Part shown: one piece after another, positions 1 to 8,233 of the stretch
Position numbering within the stretch: the stretch's first letter is position 1
How the letters are laid out: the number at the start of each line of letters is the position of its first letter
Program-made: the position numbers and the translations under genes
The notes under the pieces: generated by a model
What the model was told of the DNA's origin: nothing
The model's input: the letters and a program-made list of their open reading frames with translations, nothing else
The model's database searches: none
Assembly: GCA_016935315.1 (NCBI GenBank)
Contig: JAFGRD010000037.1
Span: 29,155-93,154, forward strand
DNA: 64,000 nt
Source of the DNA: Pirellulales bacterium
GTDB taxonomy: Bacteria; Planctomycetota; Planctomycetia; Pirellulales; Thermoguttaceae
Direction of reading: 5' to 3'

Positions 1-1109
1 TCCGGCTGCTTGTGTGGCACCGTGTAGACGTCGACCCCGTAGCGTTCGCCCGGGGTGACCCGACATTCGCCGGTCGCGAACAGGAAGTGGGCCGTGTGCA
101 GGCCGTCGGCAGGTCCCACCGCCAGGCAACGCTTCGGCCCGGCAAGCAGCTTCTCCTCGGCCGACCAGACGCGGGCGACCAGGTCGCAATAGCCACGGCT
201 GAGCTCGTCCCTGGTCACCGGCGAGACGCTGAGCGTGATCATCCGCACGTTCGGCGTGCGCGGGCGGAACATCACCCGCTCGCACCCGTAAACCCAGCCT
301 TCCGAATCGGCGTCCACGATCAGGGCCCGCTTCAGATCGGCAGGCGCTTCCACGATCCGGGCGGCCAGGTCGGATTCGGGATACGGCCGGCCGTCGACGT
401 GCAGCAGGCCGCCGTCGTAGACGTTTCCGGTCGCGTGCAGGTAGGGCGTCCACCTTTGGCCGTCGGTCCGCTCGATGCGCAGGGCGTAGGTCTGTCCGGG
501 CAGCAGCGGGGCTTGGCCTGCATTCCAGCGGGCTGTTCCCCAGGTCATGGAATGGCCCGAGGTGAAGGTCTTGGCCGGCCCGATCTGGCGGCCGCCCGGG
601 CCGCCGTCGAGCAACGCCACCCGAAACGTGCCCGGATCGGAAGCGACCAGCATGGTCGCACTGACCAGTTCCGATTGCGTAGCGGTGAAGGTCTGCACGA
701 ACTCGCGCCCGGCGCCGCCCCACACGCAACCATCGGGTTCGTAGACGTGCTCGACGACGAGATCGGCCGTATTGACGATGCCTTCGTCGGCTTGGACGCC
801 GGAAAGGAAGCGGGGATAGACCGCGTATTGTTCGACGAACGTGAAGTCCATCTTCCCGAAGCAGAACGGATACTCGGTGAAGCCGAGATCCGACATGCCG
901 GTGCTGCCGATGCGCACCTGGCGGTCTTGGGTCCAGGCCGAGCGAGTCTTCGGCAAGACGGGGGCGTTACTCTGCGAGTCGACCATGCGGAAGAAGAGTT
1001 GGCTGCCGCGCCGCCGCGCCGGTTCGGCTCCCTCGGTGGCCGCGGTATCGACGATCGCGGGCAGAAGTACCAGAGCTGCCACAAACACGCGCTGTCGGAT
1101 TGGGCGCAT
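1..1109 (-). CDS. Secreted hypothetical protein, 3' end outside window
   Basis: The frame opens at an ATG (1109-1107) and stays open to the left edge, so the C-terminus is missing; 369 codons are present. Residues 1-25 form a classical signal peptide (MRPIRQRVFVAALVLLPAI then a small-residue region), so the product is exported. The rest is rich in beta-strand-like, Gly/Thr/Val segments, including a stretch reading FRVALLDGGPGG and later LLPGQTYALRIERTDG, which resembles a jelly-roll or carbohydrate-binding-like sandwich. No catalytic motif was recognised and no family can be named. A purine-rich GAGGGAACA lies just upstream of the ATG. The opposite strand also holds a long open frame here, but it has no signal peptide, domain or ribosome-binding site and is judged a shadow. 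The gene is divergent from the HD-domain gene at 1310. Confidence 0.75.
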   Translation of the reverse strand, partial: MRPIRQRVFVAALVLLPAIVDTAATEGAEPARRRGSQLFFRMVDSQSNAPVLPKTRSAWTQDRQVRIGSTGMSDLGFTEYPFCFGKMDFTFVEQYAVYPRFLSGVQADEGIVNTADLVVEHVYEPDGCVWGGAGREFVQTFTATQSELVSATMLVASDPGTFRVALLDGGPGGRQIGPAKTFTSGHSMTWGTARWNAGQAPLLPGQTYALRIERTDGQRWTPYLHATGNVYDGGLLHVDGRPYPESDLAARIVEAPADLKRALIVDADSEGWVYGCERVMFRPRTPNVRMITLSVSPVTRDELSRGYCDLVARVWSAEEKLLAGPKRCLAVGPADGLHTAHFLFATGECRVTPGERYGVDVYTVPHKQP

Positions 1110-1231
1110 CTTGTTCCCTCGCTGGAAATGGTCCCTTCGGGCTGATGCGATTCTAGGGGAAGCCGACAGCGGCCGCAAGTTTTGCGGCCCGGGATCGCCG
1201 GTCGCCAGCTTGCCCGTTGCCGAGCCATTGC

Positions 1232-1260
1232 TTGACATCGCGTCGGGAATCTGGGACAAT
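1232..1260 (+). promoter_or_regulatory. Sigma70-type promoter of the HD-domain gene
   Basis: A perfect TTGACA (1232-1237) is followed after 17 bp by GACAAT (1255-1260, 4/6 to consensus). Transcription would start near 1267, leaving a leader of about 43 nt before the ATG at 1310. Hexamer match and ideal spacing are seen; function is inferred. Confidence 0.55.
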
Positions 1261-1309
1261 CCGTCGTGCTTGATTGTCCGTGGAGTGACCTTCAGCAGAG
1301 GAGCGTCTG

Positions 1310-1873
1310 ATGGCCCTGACCCGCGAGGAAGCCTGGCAGCACCTTCAGGCGTGGACCACCAATCCGTCGCTGTTGAACCATGCCCGGGCCGTGGAGCTGG
1401 TGATGCGACGCGCCGCCGCCCAGTATGGAGAGGGCGCCGACGAGGAGACCTGGGGCGTGACGGGGTTGTTGCACGACGCGGACTACGATCAATGGCCGCA
1501 GGAACACCCCCAGCGAATTGTCGCCTGGCTGCGAGAGCGGGGTGAAGAAGAGATGGCCTACGCGATTTCGACGCACTACACGCATTGGGGATTCGAGCCC
1601 CGAAGCCCCCTGGACAAGGCCCTGCTGGCCTGCGACGAACTGGCGGGATTCGTCATCGCCTGCTGCCTGGTCCGCCCGGACGGCATCGCCTCGCTGAAGC
1701 CCAAGAGCGTGAAGAAGAAGCTCAAGGACAAGGCGTTTGCGGCCAAGGTGAACCGAGACGAGATCCGCCAGGGGATGCAACGGCTGGGCGTCGATCCGGA
1801 CGAGCACATCGCCTTCGTGATCGAGGCCCTGAAGCCGCACGGCGAGGAACTCGGCATCGCCGGCAAGCCATAG
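1310..1873 (+). CDS. HD-domain (HDIG-type) phosphohydrolase-like protein
   Basis: A 187-residue protein of the small HD-superfamily hydrolase type, cytoplasmic (no signal peptide). The metal-ligand pattern is visible: H24, then H55-D56 in LLHDADYD, and D109 in LACDELAG, the spacing expected of the H...HD...D signature. HD proteins are metal-dependent phosphohydrolases, often acting on nucleotides, but the substrate cannot be told from sequence. The lysine-rich patch around residues 122-145 (KSVKKKLKDKAF) is typical of this uncharacterised subgroup. The gene stands alone behind its own promoter and converges on the IS66 TnpA remnant. The start at 1310 has AGAGGAG about 8 bp upstream. Confidence 0.85.
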   Translation: MALTREEAWQHLQAWTTNPSLLNHARAVELVMRRAAAQYGEGADEETWGVTGLLHDADYDQWPQEHPQRIVAWLRERGEEEMAYAISTHYTHWGFEPRSPLDKALLACDELAGFVIACCLVRPDGIASLKPKSVKKKLKDKAFAAKVNRDEIRQGMQRLGVDPDEHIAFVIEALKPHGEELGIAGKP

Positions 1874-1925
1874 AATTCCAGTCCGGCCAAGCGGAAAGCC
1901 AACGGAAGTGGCACGTCGTCCGGAT

Positions 1926-2249
1926 TCAGCAAGACCGCTTTTCCAGGATGGCCAGCACGTCGCGCAGGGTTTGCAGATCGAACCCGGGTTCGACGCGCAC
2001 CCGCGGCGGATCGCTCAGCAGAATCTCCACGCAACCCCGTCGGGACGTCAAGAGCTGAACGGGAGCGAACTCGGAAACCTCTTCGCGGTCTCTCTTGCTC
2101 AACTCGGCACGCCACGCGAAGAAGGACGCTTCCGAGACCCCTTCTTCGACGCAAAAGGCCTTGATCGACTGCCCGCTCCCCTGTTGCCGGCCAATCAGTT
2201 CTCGCCAAAACTGCTCCCGGTCGGAATGTTGCTTGATCGACCTAGCCAC
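1926..2249 (-). CDS. Orphan IS66-family TnpA (accessory transposition protein)
   Basis: A 107-residue protein matching the small IS66 ORF1/TnpA type: an N-terminal helix-turn-helix region (residues 8-45, with GQSIKAFCVEEGVSEASFFAWR) and a C-terminal part ending in the typical FDLQTLRDVLAILE segment. In complete IS66 elements this gene is followed by tnpB and the large transposase tnpC. Here neither is present: only 52 bp separate its stop from the HD-domain gene, and nothing similar lies upstream. No terminal inverted repeats were recognised. It is most likely a remnant of an IS66 insertion, or a domesticated DNA-binding protein; the reading frame itself is intact. Confidence 0.75.
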   Translation of the reverse strand: MARSIKQHSDREQFWRELIGRQQGSGQSIKAFCVEEGVSEASFFAWRAELSKRDREEVSEFAPVQLLTSRRGCVEILLSDPPRVRVEPGFDLQTLRDVLAILEKRSC

Positions 2250-2958
2250 ACTGAGTCTCCCGCGAGTCTATCGCCCGCTATGCCGACGGCATCGGCCAGT
2301 CGGACAGTTTCTCTGCTGTTGTGAAAGGGAGCCGCAACGTGTTCACGGCGCAGTGTGCGCGGGTTGACAACGCCTTGGAACCATTGGTCCAAATAAACCC
2401 AGCCTAGGGAAGTCTATCCGTGCGGGCTGCTTGAACCGACGGCGCTTCTTCTGCCGGTTCCCATTTCGGCACTTGATATGACACTCGACAGGTAGGACAA
2501 GTGATCAACGAGCAAGTGACCTGGCGGCCCATCCCGTATCAGCTACGTCACAGCAGTTACCCTGGTATGCAAGCCTCCTGGAATCCGATTCGTGCCAGCC
2601 GCCGGTGCAAACGTTGTCGCCTCTTGCGAGAGCTTTCTGCATTCGTGCCGCCATCGCCGGGGAACATGCCTGTACGAATGCAAAACATTCAACTTGCATT
2701 TTAGGCCAGGTAAGGCAGGCGCATCAAGTGATTTGCCAATAATCTGCTGCCGGCCGTCGCTTGGCTACGGCACAAGACCATTCGTGCAAGGGGTGTATTC
2801 CCCCGCAGAGAACATCGGGCCCCTGGGTTCGACCGAGGCCCGCCCAACGAGCCGAGCCCCGTTTTCTCGGAGGTGATTTGGGGCTGGAGGCGCGTCAAAG
2901 ATGAAGTCGGACATTCTCGCGGGCCCAAAGGTGGTAGCGACCGACGTCGACCGACTTT
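2250..2958. other. Gene-poor stretch
   Basis: Only short overlapping open frames are present on both strands, none with a recognisable domain, good ribosome-binding site or typical third-position GC preference. Some may be decayed sequence next to the IS66 remnant. No RNA gene was recognised. Confidence 0.5.
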
Positions 2959-3058
2959 ATTGATGTTTGTATTGTGAATGATCCAGGTCGACCAACGCGA
3001 GGCCGGACAAGTCGGGCTCCCGTTGGTCGCCCTCGAGCACGGAGTGTGCAAGCGTCAA
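2959..3058 (+). repeat. Dispersed 100-bp hairpin repeat, copy A
   Basis: One of four full-length copies (A here, B 9902-10001, C 45266-45365, E 39294-39393 inverted), all 100 bp between the ATTGATG-like start and the GCGTCAA-like end. An internal inverted repeat GACCAACG (2990-2997) / CGTTGGTC (3021-3028) can form a stem. The copy lies beyond the terminator of the cysteine-rich gene, on that gene's 3' side. Confidence 0.8.
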
Positions 3059-3245
3059 TAGGGCCCCCGAGTTGGCACGCAGGGGTGGGTATACGAGGGG
3101 TAGCATGGGGCAAGGGGCAGAGGGGTGGCAGCCGAATCCTGCTACCAGAGGCAGCCACCGAACGCGCGGAGATCGTCGGAGACGGCCGGACTGTCCCTCA
3201 TCCTGCGGCCTGACACTTTGGGCGGATGGCGTCCGGTCTCTGCCA

Positions 3246-3284
3246 AAAACAGCCGGCCGCCGGCAAAAGAATGCCGGCGGCCGG
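3246..3284 (-). terminator. Strong intrinsic terminator of the cysteine-rich protein gene
   Basis: A perfect 13-bp GC-rich stem pairs 3253-3265 with 3272-3284 around the loop AAAGAA. Read on the minus strand, it is followed by CTGTTTTTGG (about 3251-3242). It lies about 70 bp downstream of the stop at 3352, in the right orientation for the minus-strand gene. Confidence 0.8.
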
Positions 3285-3351
3285 AAATCGTAGCCCACTA
3301 GGAGACCCCGTGCGGAGTTGCAACGCGTGGACGGTCTTGGATGCAGATGGT

Positions 3352-3966
3352 TTAACGCCCGGCCTTCAAGGGCTGCAAGTATGAGGTGCCCAGCACGGGC
3401 GGCAGTGGAGCGGCATCGGTAGTTTGTGCGGTGGGCGCGGGTGCCGGAGCTTCTTCCTCCTGGACCTCCCCGCCGCCGCCGCCGGCGGCTTCGCAGCAGC
3501 CCGACTCGCAACAGCCCGGATCGCAACAGACGACCACACACTTGTAGACCGGAATCTCGCAGGTGACTTCTTTCTTCACCAGCTTCTTCTTGGTGCGAAC
3601 CTTGCCACACTTGGGTGGAACGTAGCGTCGGTTCCGCAGTGCCTCGCAGGGGTCCGGCTTGCAGCAGGAGCCGCACCCGTCGGCGTCGCCACAGCAGGTT
3701 GCCTCGGTCTCGCAGCAACCCGTACCGCAGCCGTGGCAGCAGCGCTTGCCAAGATCGCAGTTGGGCAAGGGCGCGCAAAAGTCTTCGCACTCCACGACCC
3801 AGACGTACTTCGTGACCTTCTTCATCTCGCAGACGACCTTGCAGACCTTCTTGGCACCGCAAGCGTGGCAGGCCTCCTCGCAGCAGCCGGGTGCCGTGCA
3901 GTCTCCGGCGACTGCGACGTTGGCAATCAACACGCCGATTGCCGTCAGTGACAGAATCAACCTCAT
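3352..3966 (-). CDS. Cysteine-rich secreted protein
   Basis: A 204-residue exported protein. Residues 1-20 are a signal peptide (MRLILSLTAIGVLIANVAVA), and the ATG at 3966 is chosen because a perfect AAGGAG sits 7 bp upstream; a longer frame without such a site exists. The mature part has about 30 cysteines, many as CC pairs (GCCEEAC, RCCHGCGTGCC, CCDPGCCESGCC). It also has a Lys/Val-rich core (KVRTKKKLVKKEVTCEIPVYKCVVVCC) and a Pro/Ala-rich C-terminus. Such proteins are common in planctomycetes, whose envelopes are rich in disulfide-linked protein; a structural cell-wall role is inference. It lies 108 bp downstream of the porin gene on the same strand and may be co-transcribed, with the terminator at 3246-3284 closing the unit. 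Confidence 0.85.
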   Translation of the reverse strand: MRLILSLTAIGVLIANVAVAGDCTAPGCCEEACHACGAKKVCKVVCEMKKVTKYVWVVECEDFCAPLPNCDLGKRCCHGCGTGCCETEATCCGDADGCGSCCKPDPCEALRNRRYVPPKCGKVRTKKKLVKKEVTCEIPVYKCVVVCCDPGCCESGCCEAAGGGGGEVQEEEAPAPAPTAQTTDAAPLPPVLGTSYLQPLKAGR

Positions 3967-4074
3967 GTCCGTATCTCCTTTCGAGGCGTGCCGCTGGCCG
4001 GCCACGCCCATTGAGTTCCAGTCGTTAACGTGAAATCCTATGCGTTTCCGAGCTGGCCACCTGGGACCTCGGTG

Positions 4075-5511
4075 TTAGAAGTCCATCTGGGCGCGCATCT
4101 CGAAGATATCCATATTGCCCTCCAGACCCGCGTCATAGAGGGTGGAGTCGACGTAGTTGAACATCAGCCGCGTGTACGGCGTCAGGTACCAGTTCACTCC
4201 GAACGTGTGGTCGGAGACGCGGCCTCCCAGAATTCCCGCATCGTTCAGATCGAGATAGGAGTAGCGGTAGGCCAGCTCCCAGGCTCCCTTGCCGGTCTGG
4301 ACGTAGCCGTCGGCGTCGCGGACGCGGAAGAAGTTCTCAAATGGCTTCAGCCGGTCGAAAACGCCGCCCGATCGCTTGTACGGGCGGTGCTCACCGGTGA
4401 GGAAGTAACTGGTGTACACATACACGCCGTTGAAGTTGGCGTTGGGGGCGCCGATCCGGTCGACATACGCTCCGATGTATTCCGACTGCACGGAGAAGGG
4501 GCCGTAGACGAACGCCATTTCGGCGGCCAGGAGTTGGTAGGACTCCGCGTCCATGTAGTCGGTATTGACTACGTAGGGCCCGAGATGGGCCTCCGGTCGC
4601 TGCCGGAATCGCACTTGGCTGTCCGCCGCATCGCGGTAGCTGTAGGAGATACCGGTGTGCAACAGGCCGCGGCCCTCGGTGGCCTCGTCGTACCAGGGCA
4701 GGAAGGTCCAGCGCATGGTCACCGCGGTGGCCGTGTGGTCACCGTGGTCCAGGGGCGGCTTGTCGTCCATCTGATCCACAAAGGCCCCGATCGCCCAGGT
4801 CATCCGTTCGCTCTCGGAAACGTCGAAGGCCATCACGCCCACGTTACGTGCGGGTGTGAAGACGTCGGCCACGCTGCGTTCCATGAAAGTCATCCACCTG
4901 TTGGAGGTCAACTGTTCCAAGCTGAATGGCTCTTTGTAGTGGCCGACTCGCACGCTTCCCAGCAGGGGCAGTTCGTTTACCGTGAAGTAAACGTTCTTGA
5001 AGGAAGTCTCCCCATTACTCGGCTCAAACGCCATTTCGACAACGCCATCAAACACGTCGAAGGCCGTGCCCTTGACGAAGATTCGGGCTGTGCGGGGTTC
5101 CACGCCGTTCTCGGCATTGCCGACCTGGGCGAAGCTGTTGGCGTCCTGGGTAAAATTCCCGAAATCCCAGAAGAGCCGACCACCGGCGCTCACCGACGGC
5201 TTGCCGGCGGCCTTCTTCTTGACGGCGGCCGCCTTCTTGTCGGCCGCCGCGAGTCTCGACTCCAGGTCGGCCACCCGCTCCGCCAGGCTCGGCTCGTCGG
5301 CGTTGAAGCTGCTGGACACCATACGATGGTTTGCCCTGGCTGCCGGCATCCCCGTCGCCCCCTGGTTCAGACCCACTGCATTGGCATAACCCGGGTCCGT
5401 CATCAGGTATGGTGAAAGCTGTTCTTGGCCCCATGCCATGGTGAGGCCGCTACAAAAGACGATTGCGATGACCGGCAGAAAAACGGGCCAACGCCGCAGG
5501 ATACTGCGCAT
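4075..5511 (-). CDS. OprO/OprP-type outer-membrane porin
   Basis: A 478-residue outer-membrane beta-barrel protein of the phosphate-selective porin O/P type. Residues 1-29 are a signal peptide. Residues 75-103 are a charged Ala/Lys/Glu segment (LAERVADLESRLAAADKK) likely to form a trimeric periplasmic coiled coil. From residue 106 alternating aromatic/polar strands run to the end, starting with GGRLFWDFGNF and including VRVGHYKEPFSLEQLTS, a typical porin O/P motif, and finishing in the C-terminal phenylalanine expected for BAM-dependent insertion. Substrate preference (phosphate, polyphosphate or other anions) cannot be read from the sequence. The start has GGAGGAGAG 6 bp upstream. It probably leads a two-gene unit with the cysteine-rich protein. 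Confidence 0.88.
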   Translation of the reverse strand: MRSILRRWPVFLPVIAIVFCSGLTMAWGQEQLSPYLMTDPGYANAVGLNQGATGMPAARANHRMVSSSFNADEPSLAERVADLESRLAAADKKAAAVKKKAAGKPSVSAGGRLFWDFGNFTQDANSFAQVGNAENGVEPRTARIFVKGTAFDVFDGVVEMAFEPSNGETSFKNVYFTVNELPLLGSVRVGHYKEPFSLEQLTSNRWMTFMERSVADVFTPARNVGVMAFDVSESERMTWAIGAFVDQMDDKPPLDHGDHTATAVTMRWTFLPWYDEATEGRGLLHTGISYSYRDAADSQVRFRQRPEAHLGPYVVNTDYMDAESYQLLAAEMAFVYGPFSVQSEYIGAYVDRIGAPNANFNGVYVYTSYFLTGEHRPYKRSGGVFDRLKPFENFFRVRDADGYVQTGKGAWELAYRYSYLDLNDAGILGGRVSDHTFGVNWYLTPYTRLMFNYVDSTLYDAGLEGNMDIFEMRAQMDF

Positions 5512-5895
5512 CGAACTCTCTCCTCCCTGAAAATCTAGGTGACCTGTCGAGGGAACCTGCCTCGCGGGGCCCTGACCGACTCACCGGTGACTTCGACAGA
5601 GCCGACGCGATCGATCGGCTCACACTGCACGGATCTCATCGGCTCCTCGCAAGTTGCGACTGTACACACCTTTCCCTCGACGGCCTCAGGGCCCCTAGTT
5701 TGCCCACAAGGAAATTCCTGCAGAGTCTTCGCAACAGTTTAGCCAGGGCAAATCCAGAGATTTCGGCTCCGGAGGACAAGCGGAAGGCGTTATAATGCAA
5801 GGGGCGATCAGCAAAGGGGCGATCAACGGAGCCTGCCTGCGGCGCAACACCCGCTCGCGACATCATCGGCGCTCGCAAACCCTGCCCGCACCGCG
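5512..5895. promoter_or_regulatory. Divergent intergenic region with TATAAT and tandem 12-bp repeats
   Basis: This region separates the porin from the membrane-protein gene. On the plus strand a perfect TATAAT lies at 5791-5796 without a good -35 box 16-18 bp upstream. Directly after it AAGGGGCGATCA occurs twice (5799-5810 and 5814-5825, period 15), a possible operator. No minus-strand promoter was convincing. Confidence 0.4.
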
Positions 5896-6690
5896 GTGGA
5901 CCAGCAAGACCTCAACCCGTTCTCCGTGCCGTCGCCGCAGCCGCCGGACGAGCCCGTAACCCGCGCACCGGCCGCCGGCCAGGACGAGGAACCGAGGCTG
6001 GGAATCACTCACCTGCTGGGCTGGACCGCCTGCGTGGCGTTCTACCTGGGCGTGCTGCGTGGCACAACGTCCCTGGAGCAGCAGGCGCCGTCGGGGCATC
6101 TCTGGGCATTTCGAGTTTTGGCCGGGCTTGGCACGGGAACCGCGCTGGGTGCGTTGGTCCTTTGGACTGCACGCCACTATCGCGGCCTGCCGTTCCCCAA
6201 GCACCCGGGCGAGTATCTGTGGCTGGTGCATGGTGCCGCCGGCCTGGTCATGGCCGCGGCCTGCGCGCTCCTGCAGTTGTTCAATTCCCTACAGCTGACA
6301 CAGACGGATACCCTGACGCCTGACGTGCTCATCTTGCACAGCCTCCCGACAGGCGCAGCGGCCTTGGCTTTCCTGATAGCCGCCGTCCGCCTGCCGATCC
6401 GCCGCTGGCGGGTCTTCCTGCTGCTCGCCTTCGCAACTGAACTGCTCTGGATTCTGTCGTTGTTTTCTTCCTGGATGTGGGCGTTCTACGAGGTTCTTCA
6501 CTGGAGCAATCGGTTACTCTACTTCCTCTGCAACGGCGTTTTGGTGACGATCGTGATCATGGACCTGCTGCAACGCCGCCGGTATCCCTGGACACACTGG
6601 GTGGGCATCGCGATCAACCTCTGGCTGTGTGTCATCGCGTTGGCGTTTCAAATCTGGGCCACCTTTTTCCGGGAATCGTCTACATTTTGA
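5896..6690 (+). CDS. Multi-pass membrane protein of unknown function
   Basis: A 264-residue protein starting at a GTG. The first 35 residues are hydrophilic and proline-rich (NPFSVPSPQPPDEP), as in many small planctomycete membrane proteins. Then come about seven hydrophobic segments (around residues 38-56, 68-86, 110-128, 145-163, 172-192, 205-222 and 236-254). No enzymatic motif or known family was recognised. Its nearest upstream element is the TATAAT and tandem repeat at 5791-5825. The next gene starts 140 bp downstream on the same strand, so a shared transcript is possible. The start is moderately certain: no ATG gives a better N-terminus. Confidence 0.7.
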   Translation: MDQQDLNPFSVPSPQPPDEPVTRAPAAGQDEEPRLGITHLLGWTACVAFYLGVLRGTTSLEQQAPSGHLWAFRVLAGLGTGTALGALVLWTARHYRGLPFPKHPGEYLWLVHGAAGLVMAAACALLQLFNSLQLTQTDTLTPDVLILHSLPTGAAALAFLIAAVRLPIRRWRVFLLLAFATELLWILSLFSSWMWAFYEVLHWSNRLLYFLCNGVLVTIVIMDLLQRRRYPWTHWVGIAINLWLCVIALAFQIWATFFRESSTF

Positions 6691-6829
6691 GCCCGGCCTG
6701 GGCCCAAGGGGCCACGACGCCGTGGGCCACCAGCGGGATCGCCGGGCCATGGCGGCTGGCCGAGACCACGGAAGTCTGATACCCTTCAGGGTTTATCAGT
6801 GCACCGTGGTTGAAGCGAAGAGGTGCGTC

Positions 6830-8146
6830 ATGCCCTGGTTCTCCGAACAGTCCAGCCGAATCGGCCCCGAGCGGCTGGAGGCCTTGATGCGGCAGACGGC
6901 CGAAGAGGCCCGTCGACGGATTGCCGCCCGACCGAAGCGCGTTTTGCTGTTGCCGCCGGATATCACCCGGGCCCACTCGGGGGCAGGGCGGCTGACGGAG
7001 ATGCTCTATCGGATCTTTGCCGAGGAGGACGGGGCCGAGGTCCACGTGATCCCCACGCTCGGGCAGCACGTGCCCCATACGCCCGAAGAGAACGCCCGCA
7101 TGTTCGGCTCGATCCCCGAGAATCGGATCCACGCCCACGACTGGCGGGGCGGCTGCGCGGCGCTGGGCGAAGTGCCGGCCGACTTTGTGAAAGAGGCCAC
7201 CCGCGGCGCGGCCGACTGGGCCATTCCCGTGGTGGTCAACCGGATGCTGATGCAAGAGAGCTGGGACCTGGTGATCAACATCGGCCACGTCGTGCCGCAC
7301 GAGGTGCTGGGATTTGCCAACCACAACAAGAACTACTTCATCGGGCTGGCCGGCAAGGAGATGATCTGCGCCGCGCACATGGCGGCCGCGTGCTGCGGAA
7401 TCGAAAACAACCTGGGCACGCTGACCACGCCCGTCCGGGCCTGTTTCAACAAGGCCGAAGGCGACTTCCTCGGGGCGTTGCCCGATCTCTACGTGCAGGT
7501 CGTGATGGCGCGCAACGAGCAGGACGAGCTGGTCCACACGGGCGTCTACGTGGGCGACGATCCGGACACGTATCTGCAGGCGGCCCGACAGTCGCGCCGG
7601 CAGAATATCACCGTGCTCGACGAGCCGATCGACAAGGTGGTCTGCGTGATGCAGGGCGACGAGTTCTTCAGCACCTGGGTGGCCAACAAGGCCGTCTACC
7701 GCACGCGGATGGCGCTGGCCGACCAGGGCGAGCTGGTGATCATCGCCCCGGGGCTGAAGCGCTTCGGCGAGCAGCCCGAGGTCGACGCGCTGATCCGCAA
7801 GTACGGCTACGTCGGCACGCCCCGGGTCATGGAGGCCTATCGCCGGGACCCGGTGCTAAAGGACCTGGCCCACGGCACGGCCCACCTGATCCACGGCTCG
7901 TCCGAAGGCCGCTTTCGGATCACCTACGCCCCGGGGCACGTCAGCCGGGAGGAGATCGAGACGGTGAACTTCTCCTACGCCGACCTCGACCAAACGCTGG
8001 CCAAGTACCCGCCCGAGCGGCTCAAGGAAGGCTTCAACGACTTGCCCGACGGCGAGCGAATCTTCTTCATTCCCACGCCCTCGGCCGGGCTCTGGGCCAC
8101 GCGCGAGAAGCTCTACGGGCGCGCGACGGGGTTCGACGCCTCGTAG
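6830..8146 (+). CDS. LarA-like (DUF2088) nickel-dependent racemase/epimerase family protein
   Basis: A 438-residue cytoplasmic protein of the lactate racemase LarA family. Family features can be placed: DITR (45-48) in the N-terminal domain, H80 and H83 in LGQHVPH, H153 and H157 in IGHVVPHEVLGF, and K167 in HNKNYFIGLAG. The last aligns with the LarA lysine that carries the nickel-pincer cofactor. LarA homologues racemise or epimerise alpha-hydroxy acids or sugar acids; the substrate here is unknown. The cofactor genes larB, larC and larE are not in this window. ATG 6830 is chosen because homology begins shortly after it; the frame remains open further upstream but overlaps the preceding gene. 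It converges on the DUF1080-ThuA gene. Confidence 0.82.
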   Translation: MPWFSEQSSRIGPERLEALMRQTAEEARRRIAARPKRVLLLPPDITRAHSGAGRLTEMLYRIFAEEDGAEVHVIPTLGQHVPHTPEENARMFGSIPENRIHAHDWRGGCAALGEVPADFVKEATRGAADWAIPVVVNRMLMQESWDLVINIGHVVPHEVLGFANHNKNYFIGLAGKEMICAAHMAAACCGIENNLGTLTTPVRACFNKAEGDFLGALPDLYVQVVMARNEQDELVHTGVYVGDDPDTYLQAARQSRRQNITVLDEPIDKVVCVMQGDEFFSTWVANKAVYRTRMALADQGELVIIAPGLKRFGEQPEVDALIRKYGYVGTPRVMEAYRRDPVLKDLAHGTAHLIHGSSEGRFRITYAPGHVSREEIETVNFSYADLDQTLAKYPPERLKEGFNDLPDGERIFFIPTPSAGLWATREKLYGRATGFDAS

Positions 8147-8161
8147 GATTCACCAACGCAA

Positions 8162-8212
8162 AAGCCGCCTGCGGCTTCACACCAGATCAAGCAGTGCGAT
8201 GCCGCAAGCGGC
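8162..8212. terminator. Paired small hairpins between convergent genes
   Basis: AAGCCGC/GCGGCTT (8162-8168 with 8171-8177) and GCCGC/GCGGC (8201-8205 with 8208-8212) lie in the 87-bp gap between convergent stops at 8146 and 8234. Both lack a strong U-tract, so terminator function is a weak inference. Confidence 0.35.
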
Positions 8213-8233
8213 TGCTGATTCACGGTCTTTCCG

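Noticed and set aside
12..1145. A 377-residue plus-strand open frame at the left end
   Set aside because: The minus-strand frame has a signal peptide and protein-like composition, and it continues off the edge; the plus frame is compositionally like an antisense shadow.
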